Positions 1 through 8,646 of a stretch of 64,000 nucleotides of DNA are shown here, piece by piece; the stretch's first letter is position 1; each line of letters opens with the position of its first letter. This DNA comes from Rhizobium mongolense subsp. loessense. Its GTDB lineage: Bacteria > Pseudomonadota > Alphaproteobacteria > Rhizobiales > Rhizobiaceae. The stretch spans positions 62,001 through 126,000 of the forward strand of contig NZ_FMTM01000012.1 in NCBI RefSeq assembly GCF_900099775.1. The letters run 5' to 3'. A program made the position numbers and the translations under genes. The notes under the pieces are model-generated. The model did not search any database, was not told the origin of the DNA, and saw only the letters and a list, made by a program, of their open reading frames with translations.

Positions 1-1270
1 GATGCCTGCGGCAATGATGCGGCTTGCAATGATGTGGGGAGGAACACATCGGGAGGACGACCGTGAAGGCTTGGGACGCTATGGCTACGGCCTTCCGTGC
101 GCTGCGGTTAGCATTGCGCGATGCTTCAGAATCCTGTCAAAGTTGGACCGTGCGCCAATTTTCGAGGTCTGCCTCGACCTTGATGATCTTGAGCTTGGTT
201 CCTATCGGGCTGCCAATGGCCTGATCAGCCTGCCTGATGCCCAGCCAGCGGAACTTCCTGATTTTGTCTCCCAACATATCCAGCAACACTATCCGCAGGG
301 ATGGCGCTCAGGAACAATAGTTGTTCTGGAAAAACTTGATCGCGTGGAGTGGACCACCGCACTGGGAATGCGAACAAACCTCCTTCGCCATCTCGGGGTC
401 ACTTATCATAAGATATCAGATTTAGCCGCGCTTTACGTGGATGGAACTCGCGTCCGGCCAGTTGACCCGCTTTTTCTTACGCCTTCCGCTGATTACTTTG
501 GCCTTGACGATGACCGCGCGGTCCCGCTCGAACCGGTAACGCTCTCAATCACAAATCCGGCGTCGGGCCGCGACGGGCTCGTCACGCTGCGTTACTCTTG
601 GCTACCGCCGACATTTGGCGCACTCGACAAAACTCGAGATGCTGTCGGTCTCAACGCCAACCAACGCTTTCCGATCCTGAAAGACTATCATGGTATAATC
701 TTCAGCCGGAACGGTCGGTTGATAGATGTTCAAAATCGGTTGCCATGGACCGTTTTTATCAACAACGATCGATATATTCGTGTTGAGATCGAGTTTTCAG
801 CCACACTTGACGAACTTTTCGGTGTCACAACGTCAAAGCAACAAGTATCAGTTACGGCCATGGTATGGGACGCCCTGCGCCAGGCAGGGATTCACAAGGC
901 TATTGAGCAACTGCGCGGTAAGGTGAAACAGGCAAAGTCGTTCCGTTTCGAGGCGGTGTCCCGAGCGCCAGTGCCTAAGCCCCTAGCGGCGGTCGTTCAA
1001 AAGAGATGCCTGACAGAGCAAGCGCCAAAGGCTGCTGCTCCTCTTCATTCTCTGCTCGTAATGGACGGAGTGGGCGGTTTGGCTGCTAATCAAGCGCATC
1101 CACTCTTCAATGGATCCGCGGGAGCGATGGCCTGTGCGCATGCCCTGCAGAAACTTGTCAATATGCTTGCCAACCAAGCGAGTTCTACTGGAACGCGAGC
1201 CAAGGATGAATATGGTGACTTGCTAACTGCCTGGTGTATAGCCGCGTGGCCAGACCAACCTGATGTGTAA
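1..1270 (+). CDS. GHKL-family ATPase, N-terminus cut by the window edge
   Basis: The visible 422 residues start inside a GHKL (Hsp90/MutL/MORC-like) ATP-binding domain. Residues 12-32 carry the G2-type lid: WGGT, then a charged stretch, then GLGRYGYGLP. The preceding DxGxG box must lie just left of the window, so the first ATG at position 2 is not the true start. The middle (about 190-330) looks like the second transducer-like domain of this superfamily, and the C-terminal 90 residues are low-identity. Family knowledge: such ATPases dimerise on ATP and act as DNA clamps or signalling modules. The gene ends 20 bp before the DruA-like gene on the same strand, so the two are probably one operon. 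Partnership with a DruA-like protein suggests phage or plasmid defence; that role is inference. Confidence 0.75.
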   Translation, partial: MPAAMMRLAMMWGGTHREDDREGLGRYGYGLPCAAVSIARCFRILSKLDRAPIFEVCLDLDDLELGSYRAANGLISLPDAQPAELPDFVSQHIQQHYPQGWRSGTIVVLEKLDRVEWTTALGMRTNLLRHLGVTYHKISDLAALYVDGTRVRPVDPLFLTPSADYFGLDDDRAVPLEPVTLSITNPASGRDGLVTLRYSWLPPTFGALDKTRDAVGLNANQRFPILKDYHGIIFSRNGRLIDVQNRLPWTVFINNDRYIRVEIEFSATLDELFGVTTSKQQVSVTAMVWDALRQAGIHKAIEQLRGKVKQAKSFRFEAVSRAPVPKPLAAVVQKRCLTEQAPKAAAPLHSLLVMDGVGGLAANQAHPLFNGSAGAMACAHALQKLVNMLANQASSTGTRAKDEYGDLLTAWCIAAWPDQPDV

Positions 1271-1290
1271 CACTGTGAATAGAACTGCAG

Positions 1291-3339
1291 ATGACGACCA
1301 AAACAAGTAAGGGTTTACCTCAAGGATCCCGGGGGCCAGGTCCGGTCCGGTCGTTCTCGCCTTTTTTAGCGCCAGCTGAAAAAGAGCAACTTCACTTCCT
1401 ATTCAAGGTCGGTGATGGTGCGCCACCAAGCTTCGCCGACGCCCTCCGAGATCTCGCCCGGCAGTATATCGACGATGGCGCGAGCCTCAAGCTCAGGGCA
1501 ATCTGCCTCCTGGTCGCTGATCTAGTCGAGCAGGGGTGGCGCGTCACGGTCAACGACGGAAATATCCTTTTTGAGCCGCCCGGCATTACACGATCTGGCA
1601 GCCAAACGGTCGATGACGTCAAAGCGCGAGTTCGAATTGCGCTGCAGACTGCGCGCCAACGACAACTTAGGGAGCCGTCTGTCGTCTCTTTTATTCGCAA
1701 GATGGAAAAGCGTACTGTCAGGTCAAGCGGGCATAAGAGCTCAGTTCTGGATCTTATCGACGACGGGATGGCGCTGTCCAAGGCTTTGTCGGAGATAAAT
1801 GAGGAAGAGGACGACAAACGACAGGCCGCCCTTGCGGAACTCATTGATCCCGTGATTGAGATTTGCGAGGCTGGAAATTGCTGCCCATACACGGGACTCA
1901 AACTAATCGATATATGGCGATACTTCCGTCATACATGGGCACACGAATATCGGCCAATACCGGGCCGACAATTGTTGATCCTGATCCGAAATGCTGCCCG
2001 ACCAAGGTATCCGATCATTGGCATTGCCATGCTCGCGAGTCCGGTAATGCGCGTAAATGTGCGCGACCGATGGATTGGATGGCTACGAGAGGAAACCAAG
2101 CTCCGATTAGAGAGTGGTTCTTTCGATCCCCAAAAGCTTGCTCTGTCGTTGCTCTCACAGTTGGAACAATCGCTCGCTGCCATTCGGTGGGACGATCTAG
2201 TGAGGGCGGAGGAGATCGCGGAGCCCAGTGAGGCTACAGTCTTGCGCCTGGAGCAGAAGGCTGCCGGAGCAGCCTATGCCAGGGAAATGGAGTTGCGCTC
2301 GCATTTCGACGCCCGCAAGGATCAAGGAGAGCCGATTTCACCGCTGCGAGGCGCGGTCAAGAGCTATGCCAGCGACGCAGATTGGCTGGCGCTATCCAAT
2401 GATCTCCTATTCATCCGCAAGCGCGCCGAAGTCCTTGCGCAGTTGCTATTTGCTCGGCAGATGTTCCGCGCCGCTCGGCTAGACGAGGAGCCTGCGCTGG
2501 CGCTGGAGCAACTGCTGGCCGGTCGTAGCGGTCAACGTGCTATCGATATCGTATTGACCGAGTGCAGGAAGGCCGGATTGTCGAGCAGGATCGCCGACGT
2601 CAGCGTCTGCGGAGCGGTCGCTCCTTACAATGAACTACTTGGCGGCAAGCTCGTGGCCTTGCTTTTGGCTTCGGAGGAAGTGCGGTGCGCCTACAAACGT
2701 CGATACAGCAATCAGGTCAGCGTAATAGCTTCGCAAATGGCCGGACGCCCCATCTCTAAGCCGGCGGATCTTCGTATTCTCACGACAACCAGCCTCTATG
2801 GCATCGGTTCAAGCCAGTACAACCGGCTTTCGGTGCAAGCAAAGAGCAACTCACAATTAAAAACTGATGTCTCCTGGAAGCCGATCGGCAGCAGCCTGAC
2901 CGGTGGATATGGAACTCTCCATCTCGGAACCGATACCGCAAATGCCCTTCGGTCCATGGCGCAATCTAGGCATTTTTCACGACGCATCAACAACCGTTTC
3001 GGCGAGGGCACCAGTCCAAGATTGCGGCAGATGAGAGAGGGTCTCGATGCCCTTGGTCTAGACAGTGACACCATTCTTCACCATGCAACACCGCGGTTGT
3101 TCTATGCCTGCGAACTTGGTTCGGAAGCAAGAAAGGCGCTTTTAGGATTATCTAATGCGACTGCTCGAGGCGAGCCCGCCGCTGCGATTGCCGACGCTTG
3201 GCGTCAGCGGTGGTTAAGCCCGAGAAGCCGAAGGGCGGAAACCCTCTCGAAGCTGCAAGAACTCGGGCCTCACAGCGTCCAGGCGAGCCTTCACCCGGAC
3301 GATGTCTCTGACTTGCTCGCGTTCGCTGATGGAAGATAG
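1291..3339 (+). CDS. DUF4338 (Druantia DruA-like) protein
   Basis: A protein of 682 residues. The best landmark is around residues 438-520: VCGAVAPYNELLGGKLVALL, then SVIASQMAGRP and TTSLYGIGSSQYNRL. This is the signature of DUF4338, the family of DruA from type I Druantia anti-phage systems. An upstream region (about 185-270) with CPYTGLKLIDIWRYFRHTW also fits that family. The enzymatic activity of DruA is not established, so none is claimed. The usual Druantia partners (DruB-D, DruE helicase) are absent from the visible DNA; the neighbours are a GHKL ATPase upstream and an MBL-fold protein convergent downstream. The ATG start follows a short intergenic stretch with no strong ribosome site, consistent with coupling to the gene before it. 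Confidence 0.8.
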   Translation: MTTKTSKGLPQGSRGPGPVRSFSPFLAPAEKEQLHFLFKVGDGAPPSFADALRDLARQYIDDGASLKLRAICLLVADLVEQGWRVTVNDGNILFEPPGITRSGSQTVDDVKARVRIALQTARQRQLREPSVVSFIRKMEKRTVRSSGHKSSVLDLIDDGMALSKALSEINEEEDDKRQAALAELIDPVIEICEAGNCCPYTGLKLIDIWRYFRHTWAHEYRPIPGRQLLILIRNAARPRYPIIGIAMLASPVMRVNVRDRWIGWLREETKLRLESGSFDPQKLALSLLSQLEQSLAAIRWDDLVRAEEIAEPSEATVLRLEQKAAGAAYAREMELRSHFDARKDQGEPISPLRGAVKSYASDADWLALSNDLLFIRKRAEVLAQLLFARQMFRAARLDEEPALALEQLLAGRSGQRAIDIVLTECRKAGLSSRIADVSVCGAVAPYNELLGGKLVALLLASEEVRCAYKRRYSNQVSVIASQMAGRPISKPADLRILTTTSLYGIGSSQYNRLSVQAKSNSQLKTDVSWKPIGSSLTGGYGTLHLGTDTANALRSMAQSRHFSRRINNRFGEGTSPRLRQMREGLDALGLDSDTILHHATPRLFYACELGSEARKALLGLSNATARGEPAAAIADAWRQRWLSPRSRRAETLSKLQELGPHSVQASLHPDDVSDLLAFADGR

Positions 3340-3365
3340 GGTGCACATCATGAGAATCAAATAGC

Positions 3366-5594
3366 TCAGGGAGAGCGAGTTGGCTTAGTCCGCTCGAGAA
3401 CTTCGAATCCCGAAAGAATGAGGCTGGCCAATAGTGGCCGTAGAAGAGCCTCCGGCAGTTGTCCGCCCATACCATACGGGACGAGTTCCATCCAACGCGC
3501 GAGCTGCTTTGCGCTTGTCGATAAACCAACGAATTCGAACGAGGAACCATACCTGTTTCCCACCAGCCCGCTTGGGATCGACGGACTTTCGAGCTGCATT
3601 TGCGTAACGGCCTGGTCAAGTGCTGGGGGCCATTTCGGCGCGGGCCCGGAGGTAGTGTACGAGTATTTGACGACCGCCGTGAGGTAGTCCTCGAGTTCTT
3701 GGCTGTCCACCGCCTCGAGCCTCTCGACAAGTTTCCTAAAGGCCGTCTCGGCATCAATCTCCTTGAAAAGAATAATGGCGATCGATGGGCCAGATGATCG
3801 ATACCCGGAACCGTCAATGGTGCGTATTCCAATCGAGCGGGTCTTTAGAAGATGAGAAACCAATGGCGGCCAAATTCCATCTTCGAATATCGCAACTGGA
3901 AATGCGAAAGCTTCGGCGAAGCGGTTCGCGAGCCAAGTCGTGTCGGCGGCATAAACTAGCTCTTCGCGTGCCGTGCCAGCATGTCGGTCGGTGACCGCCA
4001 ACTGTATAACACTGAAGCCATCGATCCATTCCCTGAACGCCTTGTTTTCTTCCCTGTTCGGCAGGGGCCAGACGCTCCTACTGCCATCTCTTCGGTATCT
4101 GTCGCCTCGAGACAGCCACACTTTGCCCGATCGCGCAGCCCGCTCAAGAATGAGTTCCATCTGCGTTGCTGCTCCGACCCGGCCGGCGCCGCTGGCCGCT
4201 TTCGAGAGAGTTTTGATCGAAAGGGGAGGTAAATGGACATCAGCGGGACGATTCTGGCGTTCCTTCAAAGTTTCTCGCAGCCAAGTGACCGCCCAGTCTA
4301 TATGTTTACGAATCTCCCCTTCGGCCATCGCCGACAATATTGGGCTGGGATCAATAGTATGCTGGCGAACCTCGATAACCGGCATCACCCCCGTTTGATT
4401 GCCGCGGGCGCAAGCTATCCCTTCGGATTGCACACCCTGCGAGGAGATGGTCAGTGAGACAGGCGCCTGATGGTTGCACCTATACTGGTTTTTGCAACAG
4501 TCTTCGATCAGAGGACCGGTGACGATTTCGCGAGTGCGGCGCGACGTGCAGAACAACGTCGTGCCATAACGCAGTGCCGCATCTCGAAATTCGCGACGAG
4601 GCAAGCCGTGTTTGCCGTTCGCACTGACAAGCGCTGCCCTCGGCCGCATCCATTGCCACACCTCATCATAAGCCAGATCACTGTCGATATAGCTGTAGGA
4701 GCCGTGATGAGGAACTTTTACGATCTCGCAACCGAGCCCCATGGGATAGCGGGCCATGAGATAAGTGAAGTTTTCAAGATCGCCCGTCAGCAGTAAGCGC
4801 TGTGTCCTTAAGCCGGTGCGAGCCTCGACCAACAGCACGATTGAGGTATTGTTCAGGACCGAGTTGCCGAAGAATTCCGGATCAACGCCTTTGGCTTTTG
4901 CTTCGTGAGCGACGTCATCGACAGACGCCGGCTGCTCAGAAGTAGGAAGGTTCGGTATCCGGTCCGGCGTAATCTCCGAGGTTGAAATAGCAAAGCGCAA
5001 ATCAGCGTAAGGGTCCTCGTCATCAGGCTCTTCCTCGACACTTTCCAGCAGCCAACCCATTGGCATTGGCTCCTGCAAGAACAGGCTCAGGGTGTCGCTG
5101 CCGAGGAGCAGACGTTCGATAAGCCGGCCTGCCGGGGAAATCACCTTCAGGGACAAATCACCATCCGCACTTGTCCACGTTGCACCTTCGACTGGCCACG
5201 AAACGGCACAGGATTCGGGTAAAGCGTTTTGTAAGTCTTCCGTCTTATCGATGCCGCTTGCAACACGCGGCGGGAAAAGCCACGCATGACGCCGAAATGC
5301 AGGGACGCAAGGCCCCCAGTAATGGTCGATGGGCAAGGCGCCCTCTCCGCGCACATAAGCGAGGAGCCCATCGACATGATCGGCGTCGCAATGCGTCAGC
5401 ACGGCAAGGTCGATCGCCGTCGCGTTCAACTCATCAAGAGTTGCCCTCACGCGGGCGGCGCCCTTGACAGGCCCCCCATCGATCAGGATTGTCGACGGCT
5501 TGCCTGTCTTTGGAAGCCAGTGCAGGACGAGAGCGTCGCCGTGACCGACATTGATCAGTTCGAGCTTCAGCTCTGCTTCTTTTGCTTTAGCCAT
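3366..5594 (-). CDS. ComEC-like metallo-beta-lactamase-fold hydrolase with long C-terminal extension
   Basis: A predicted 742-residue protein. The N-terminal 370 residues form an MBL fold: VGHGDALVLHW, ILIDGG, the metal motif LTHCDADHVDGL, NNTSIVLLVE, LLLTGD, VPHHGS and a late SANGKHGLP. This is the ComEC/Rec2 type of domain, which in characterised relatives is a metal-dependent nuclease or phosphodiesterase. No membrane segments are visible, so it is not ComEC itself. The remaining 370 residues match nothing I recognise. I chose the ATG at 5594 rather than a TTG at 5633 because GGCGAGAGAC lies just upstream. It converges with the DruA-like gene, leaving 26 bp between stop codons. It could be the effector of that locus or an unrelated neighbour. 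Confidence 0.8.
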   Translation of the reverse strand: MAKAKEAELKLELINVGHGDALVLHWLPKTGKPSTILIDGGPVKGAARVRATLDELNATAIDLAVLTHCDADHVDGLLAYVRGEGALPIDHYWGPCVPAFRRHAWLFPPRVASGIDKTEDLQNALPESCAVSWPVEGATWTSADGDLSLKVISPAGRLIERLLLGSDTLSLFLQEPMPMGWLLESVEEEPDDEDPYADLRFAISTSEITPDRIPNLPTSEQPASVDDVAHEAKAKGVDPEFFGNSVLNNTSIVLLVEARTGLRTQRLLLTGDLENFTYLMARYPMGLGCEIVKVPHHGSYSYIDSDLAYDEVWQWMRPRAALVSANGKHGLPRREFRDAALRYGTTLFCTSRRTREIVTGPLIEDCCKNQYRCNHQAPVSLTISSQGVQSEGIACARGNQTGVMPVIEVRQHTIDPSPILSAMAEGEIRKHIDWAVTWLRETLKERQNRPADVHLPPLSIKTLSKAASGAGRVGAATQMELILERAARSGKVWLSRGDRYRRDGSRSVWPLPNREENKAFREWIDGFSVIQLAVTDRHAGTAREELVYAADTTWLANRFAEAFAFPVAIFEDGIWPPLVSHLLKTRSIGIRTIDGSGYRSSGPSIAIILFKEIDAETAFRKLVERLEAVDSQELEDYLTAVVKYSYTTSGPAPKWPPALDQAVTQMQLESPSIPSGLVGNRYGSSFEFVGLSTSAKQLARWMELVPYGMGGQLPEALLRPLLASLILSGFEVLERTKPTRSP

Positions 5595-5730
5595 TTTGTC
5601 TCTCGCCTTAGGCGGTTGCGAGTGCTCTTCCAATTTGGCAGCGATAATTTGTTGGCTAGCATTCGGATTTCAATTCAGACTTGAACGGGTGAAGACGAAG
5701 TAAACGAAGCTGGCCGGAACGACGAGCGGG

Positions 5731-6504
5731 CTACATTGGACTGCCTTGCTCCACCGGCTCGCCAGACTTCGATACGATCGATGATCCATAAGGTTCACGT
5801 GACAGAATGATGAGCGCATCGTTCGGAAGCGGGCGAGCAAGCTCCTTTGCTTCCTCCCAAGGCGCTCGCATCCAGATGTCCGTCTCCTCTTTCGTCAGCA
5901 ACAGAACCGGCATTGCTTTCTCATGGATCGGCTTGACGAGATCGTTGGGATCCGTGGTCAGAAAGCCATAGAGATCGTCGGTCGTGAGCCCGTCCCGAAC
6001 CTTCCGGACACTTTTCCACTGTGGCACATGGATGCCGGCGAAGAACATCAGCGATTTCGCCTCATCACGGGCAAACCAGGCGTTGGGTACATTACCACCT
6101 TCCTGTTTGCTGGCCGGATCCGGCTCGGCAAAACTGGTGACAAGGACGAGGCAACGGTGCTCCACGCCGAACCATCGCGTCCAGTGCGGGAAATTGAGCT
6201 TGCGGACGTTCGTCGTGCCGCGGTCGGGCTCCATGCGGATCAGTTCTTCAAGATCGAAGGGCTTGCCCTTGGCTGCGAGTTTCTCGGCCTTGGCTTTGGC
6301 CGCTTTTTCCAAGGCGAAGCGAGGCGAAGGCAGGCCCCAGCGGGCGTGCACGAGCTGCTTCTTCCCATCTATAGTGTTGCGGACGATCGGCCCCATTTGG
6401 TCGGGATTCATCTGATAGGCCGGCATCAGATTGATCAGGCTTTCTGCGTCCTGTGCCCATTTCGCGACCCAGTCCTTGTCTTCCATCCGATAGAGATTAC
6501 ACAT
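5731..6504 (-). CDS. SRAP (SOS response-associated peptidase, YedK/HMCES family) protein
   Basis: A protein of 257 residues. After Met removal, Cys2 (MCNLYRM) is exposed; this is the residue that makes the thiazolidine crosslink to abasic sites in the SRAP family. Other family residues are visible: Asn99 in TTNVRK, Glu127 in SFAEPD and His194 in PIHEKAMPV. Function from family knowledge: it shields abasic sites in single-stranded DNA. The start at 6504 is set by the conserved MCNLY and by GGAGAGG eight bases upstream; longer open frames to 6690 are ignored. It lies 56 bp downstream of the ligase gene on the same strand and next to the divergent imuA operon, which places it in a DNA damage cluster. 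Confidence 0.9.
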   Translation of the reverse strand: MCNLYRMEDKDWVAKWAQDAESLINLMPAYQMNPDQMGPIVRNTIDGKKQLVHARWGLPSPRFALEKAAKAKAEKLAAKGKPFDLEELIRMEPDRGTTNVRKLNFPHWTRWFGVEHRCLVLVTSFAEPDPASKQEGGNVPNAWFARDEAKSLMFFAGIHVPQWKSVRKVRDGLTTDDLYGFLTTDPNDLVKPIHEKAMPVLLLTKEETDIWMRAPWEEAKELARPLPNDALIILSREPYGSSIVSKSGEPVEQGSPM

Positions 6505-6560
6505 GGCAGCAATCCTCTCCGTTGCGACCGAATGCAGTTTGTTCGGTGTGTTCCTGTTCG

Positions 6561-7613
6561 CTAGTCGAGCTTGTAAACGGCGGCGTTGTCCTGCCGTTCC
6601 CGCAAGCCCTTGTAGGATGGATGACGCAGTTTGCCGTCTCCGGTCCAGGCCCGAAACTCGATCTCTGCAATCAAAGTCGGCTCGACCCAAACGATGTCTG
6701 CCTTTTCGGCATAGGGAACAGGCGGCTGCTTCCCCTTCCAGCGCAGCTTGTCCAGCATCTTGCGCAGCCTGATCATCTCAGCTTGCTTGAAGCCCGTACC
6801 GACGCTTCCGACATGGACGAGATCAAGACCACGATAGGCGGCAAGCACGAGCGAGCCGAAGCCGGCGGGCGACGCCGTGGATGGCTCATAGCCCACGATC
6901 ATGAATGCTTCGCTCTGGACACATTTGACCTTCACCCAGTCGCCGGTCCGGCCGGAGCGATAAGGCTGATCGAGATGCTTGCCGACGATGCCTTCGAGGC
7001 CAAGGTGGCAGACGTTCTCGAGCAGGACAGTTGGCTCGGCGTCGAGTGTTTCAGAAAGACGGATGGCGCCGTCCTTACCATCGAGCGTGTCCTCAAGAAG
7101 ATGCCTGCGCGACCGGTATTCGACCCCGCGCAGATCATGCCCATCAAGGTACAAGAGATCGAAGGCATAGAGGGTGGCGTCAGAGGCACGATTGCCAGCC
7201 GTTTTTCCGGAGGCACCGAGCGACTGCTGCAGCAACCCAAAGTCCGGCCGCCCTTCTTCGTCAAGTACCACCGCCTCGCCATCAATGATCATCGTGGCCG
7301 GCCCGAGCGCCCGGGCAGCCTGCTCGATCGCAGGGAACCGGTGCGTCCAGTCATGGCCGCCACGCGTGAGGATGCGGACCCCTTTCGGCTCGATATGAAC
7401 CGCGAGCCGATAGCCATCCCATTTCAGCTCCCAGCTCCACTGGTCGCCACGTGGCGGATGCGCCTTCAGTTGCGCGAGCACCGGCTCGACGCGATCAGGC
7501 ATCGGATCGAACAGAAGCTGTGGCTGTGCGGGATTGCGCTTCCGACGCGGCTTTGAGCGGATCGGAGTTTCGGTATCACGAAGGAGCGGCTTTGATCTCG
7601 GTGGCTTCGTCAT
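6561..7613 (-). CDS. ATP-dependent DNA ligase (LigD/LigC-type ligase domain)
   Basis: A protein of 350 residues. The nucleotidyltransferase motif I is ELKWDGYR with the adenylated Lys64; motif III is YAFDLLYLDG, motif IV LEGIVGK and motif V DWVKVK. A C-terminal OB fold follows (SLVLAAYRG, VGSVGTGF). The length fits a stand-alone ligase; the polymerase and phosphoesterase domains of full LigD are missing. Reaction: seals nicks in DNA using ATP. In bacteria with Ku this class takes part in end joining, but no ku gene is visible here. The first 35 residues are basic and rich in proline. The SRAP gene follows on the same strand, so both may be co-transcribed. I see no strong ribosome site before the ATG. 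Confidence 0.92.
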   Translation of the reverse strand: MTKPPRSKPLLRDTETPIRSKPRRKRNPAQPQLLFDPMPDRVEPVLAQLKAHPPRGDQWSWELKWDGYRLAVHIEPKGVRILTRGGHDWTHRFPAIEQAARALGPATMIIDGEAVVLDEEGRPDFGLLQQSLGASGKTAGNRASDATLYAFDLLYLDGHDLRGVEYRSRRHLLEDTLDGKDGAIRLSETLDAEPTVLLENVCHLGLEGIVGKHLDQPYRSGRTGDWVKVKCVQSEAFMIVGYEPSTASPAGFGSLVLAAYRGLDLVHVGSVGTGFKQAEMIRLRKMLDKLRWKGKQPPVPYAEKADIVWVEPTLIAEIEFRAWTGDGKLRHPSYKGLRERQDNAAVYKLD

Positions 7614-7805
7614 TGGGAGAGTTCAGCACAAAAATCTTAAGAACATTGTGACGTCTTCACTCCATCCCCGCTATCCACCGGGCAAACCCAATCACCCAAG
7701 AGGCCCGCAAAATTTCTTTCTCCCGTACGCGCTTGATTCCGCTTCGAATCTTCAGAATCGCTAATGCTGGGATAATATTCCTCGCTTGACTCTTTGACGG
7801 CATAA

Positions 7806-7820
7806 GAACAAACAATGAAC
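7806..7820 (+). promoter_or_regulatory. LexA (SOS) box upstream of imuA
   Basis: GAACAAACAATGAAC is an exact GAAC-N7-GAAC direct repeat, the reverse complement of the GTTC-N7-GTTC LexA site of alphaproteobacteria. It ends 61 bp before the imuA ATG, a suitable place to repress the imuA-imuB-dnaE2 promoter. Direct observation plus family knowledge; binding is not shown. Confidence 0.8.
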
Positions 7821-7881
7821 ATATAGCCCGTACGACATGATGTCGATCCTTTGAACACGACCTTGAAGGGAGCCGTGAACG

Positions 7882-8646
7882 ATGACTGCTGCCCGCCCCA
7901 AGGGGGTCTCTGATGTGATCTGCGACTTGCGCGACCGCATCGCGTCAATGGAGGGCGGATCCGCGAAGCGGGCTGGTGAGCTTTCCTTCGGCGTTCCCGA
8001 GATCGATGCAGCGCTGCCTGGCGGAGGTCTTGCTTATGGAGCGCTGCATGAGTTTGCGGGCGGCGGTTCGGGCACCGTCGACGGCGCGGCTGCTGCCCTT
8101 TGTGTTGCCGGCATTGCCGCGCGAACCAGAGGCCCCGTCATCTGGTGTCTGACGCGACCGGATCTGTTTTTTCCGGCGCTTGCCCAGGTGGGTCTGCATC
8201 CAGACCGCGTCATCTTCGTTGAATCCGACAAGGAAGAGGACGTTCTGGCCAATATGGAGGAAGGCCTTTCCTTCGGCGGACTTGGCGCCGTCGTCGGTGA
8301 GCTTGTCCGCCTGCCCATGGTCAGTTCCCGCCGCTTACAGCTTGCAGCCGAGCGAACTGGAACCATGGCGCTCGCGGTCCGGCGATGGCGGCGGCAGACG
8401 GAGGCGAACGATTTCGGCCAGCCGACGGCCTCGACGACCAGATGGCGTGTCAGCGTGATGCCGTCGGAAGAGTTGCCGGTAGCGGGCGTGGGCAGGCCCC
8501 AATGGTTTCTGGAATTGATGCGCGTGAAAGCGGGTGAGTGTGCTGAGTTTCTCGTGAGGGCGTGCGATGACAAGGGTCGTCTCGATCTATCTTCCGGATC
8601 TGCCGACGGAGCGCATTCGTCGAGCCGATCCCTCTATTCCGCCTGA
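7882..8646 (+). CDS. imuA: ImuA, SOS mutasome accessory protein
   Basis: A protein of 254 residues related to RecA/SulA-like ImuA. Typical stretches are SFGVPEIDAALPGGGLAYGALHEFAG near residues 35-60 and the VIWCLTRPDLFFPALAQVGL segment, followed by LRRWRR-like basic sequence. ImuA works with ImuB and DnaE2 in damage-induced translesion synthesis. The ATG has GAAGGGAG at a good distance. The last 27 codons overlap the start of imuB by 80 bp in another frame, so the extreme C-terminus (after residue about 227) is read from DNA that also encodes ImuB. A LexA box lies upstream. First gene of the imuA-imuB-dnaE2 operon. Confidence 0.92.
   Translation: MTAARPKGVSDVICDLRDRIASMEGGSAKRAGELSFGVPEIDAALPGGGLAYGALHEFAGGGSGTVDGAAAALCVAGIAARTRGPVIWCLTRPDLFFPALAQVGLHPDRVIFVESDKEEDVLANMEEGLSFGGLGAVVGELVRLPMVSSRRLQLAAERTGTMALAVRRWRRQTEANDFGQPTASTTRWRVSVMPSEELPVAGVGRPQWFLELMRVKAGECAEFLVRACDDKGRLDLSSGSADGAHSSSRSLYSA

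Noticed and set aside
6541..6559. Three GTTC words (6541, 6550, 6556) before the SRAP gene as a LexA box
   Set aside because: Spacings are five and two bases (eleven between outer words), not the seven needed for the alphaproteobacterial site.
5923..7556. Plus-strand frames of 213 and 367 codons over the SRAP and ligase genes
   Set aside because: Both are opposite strands of confidently identified proteins.
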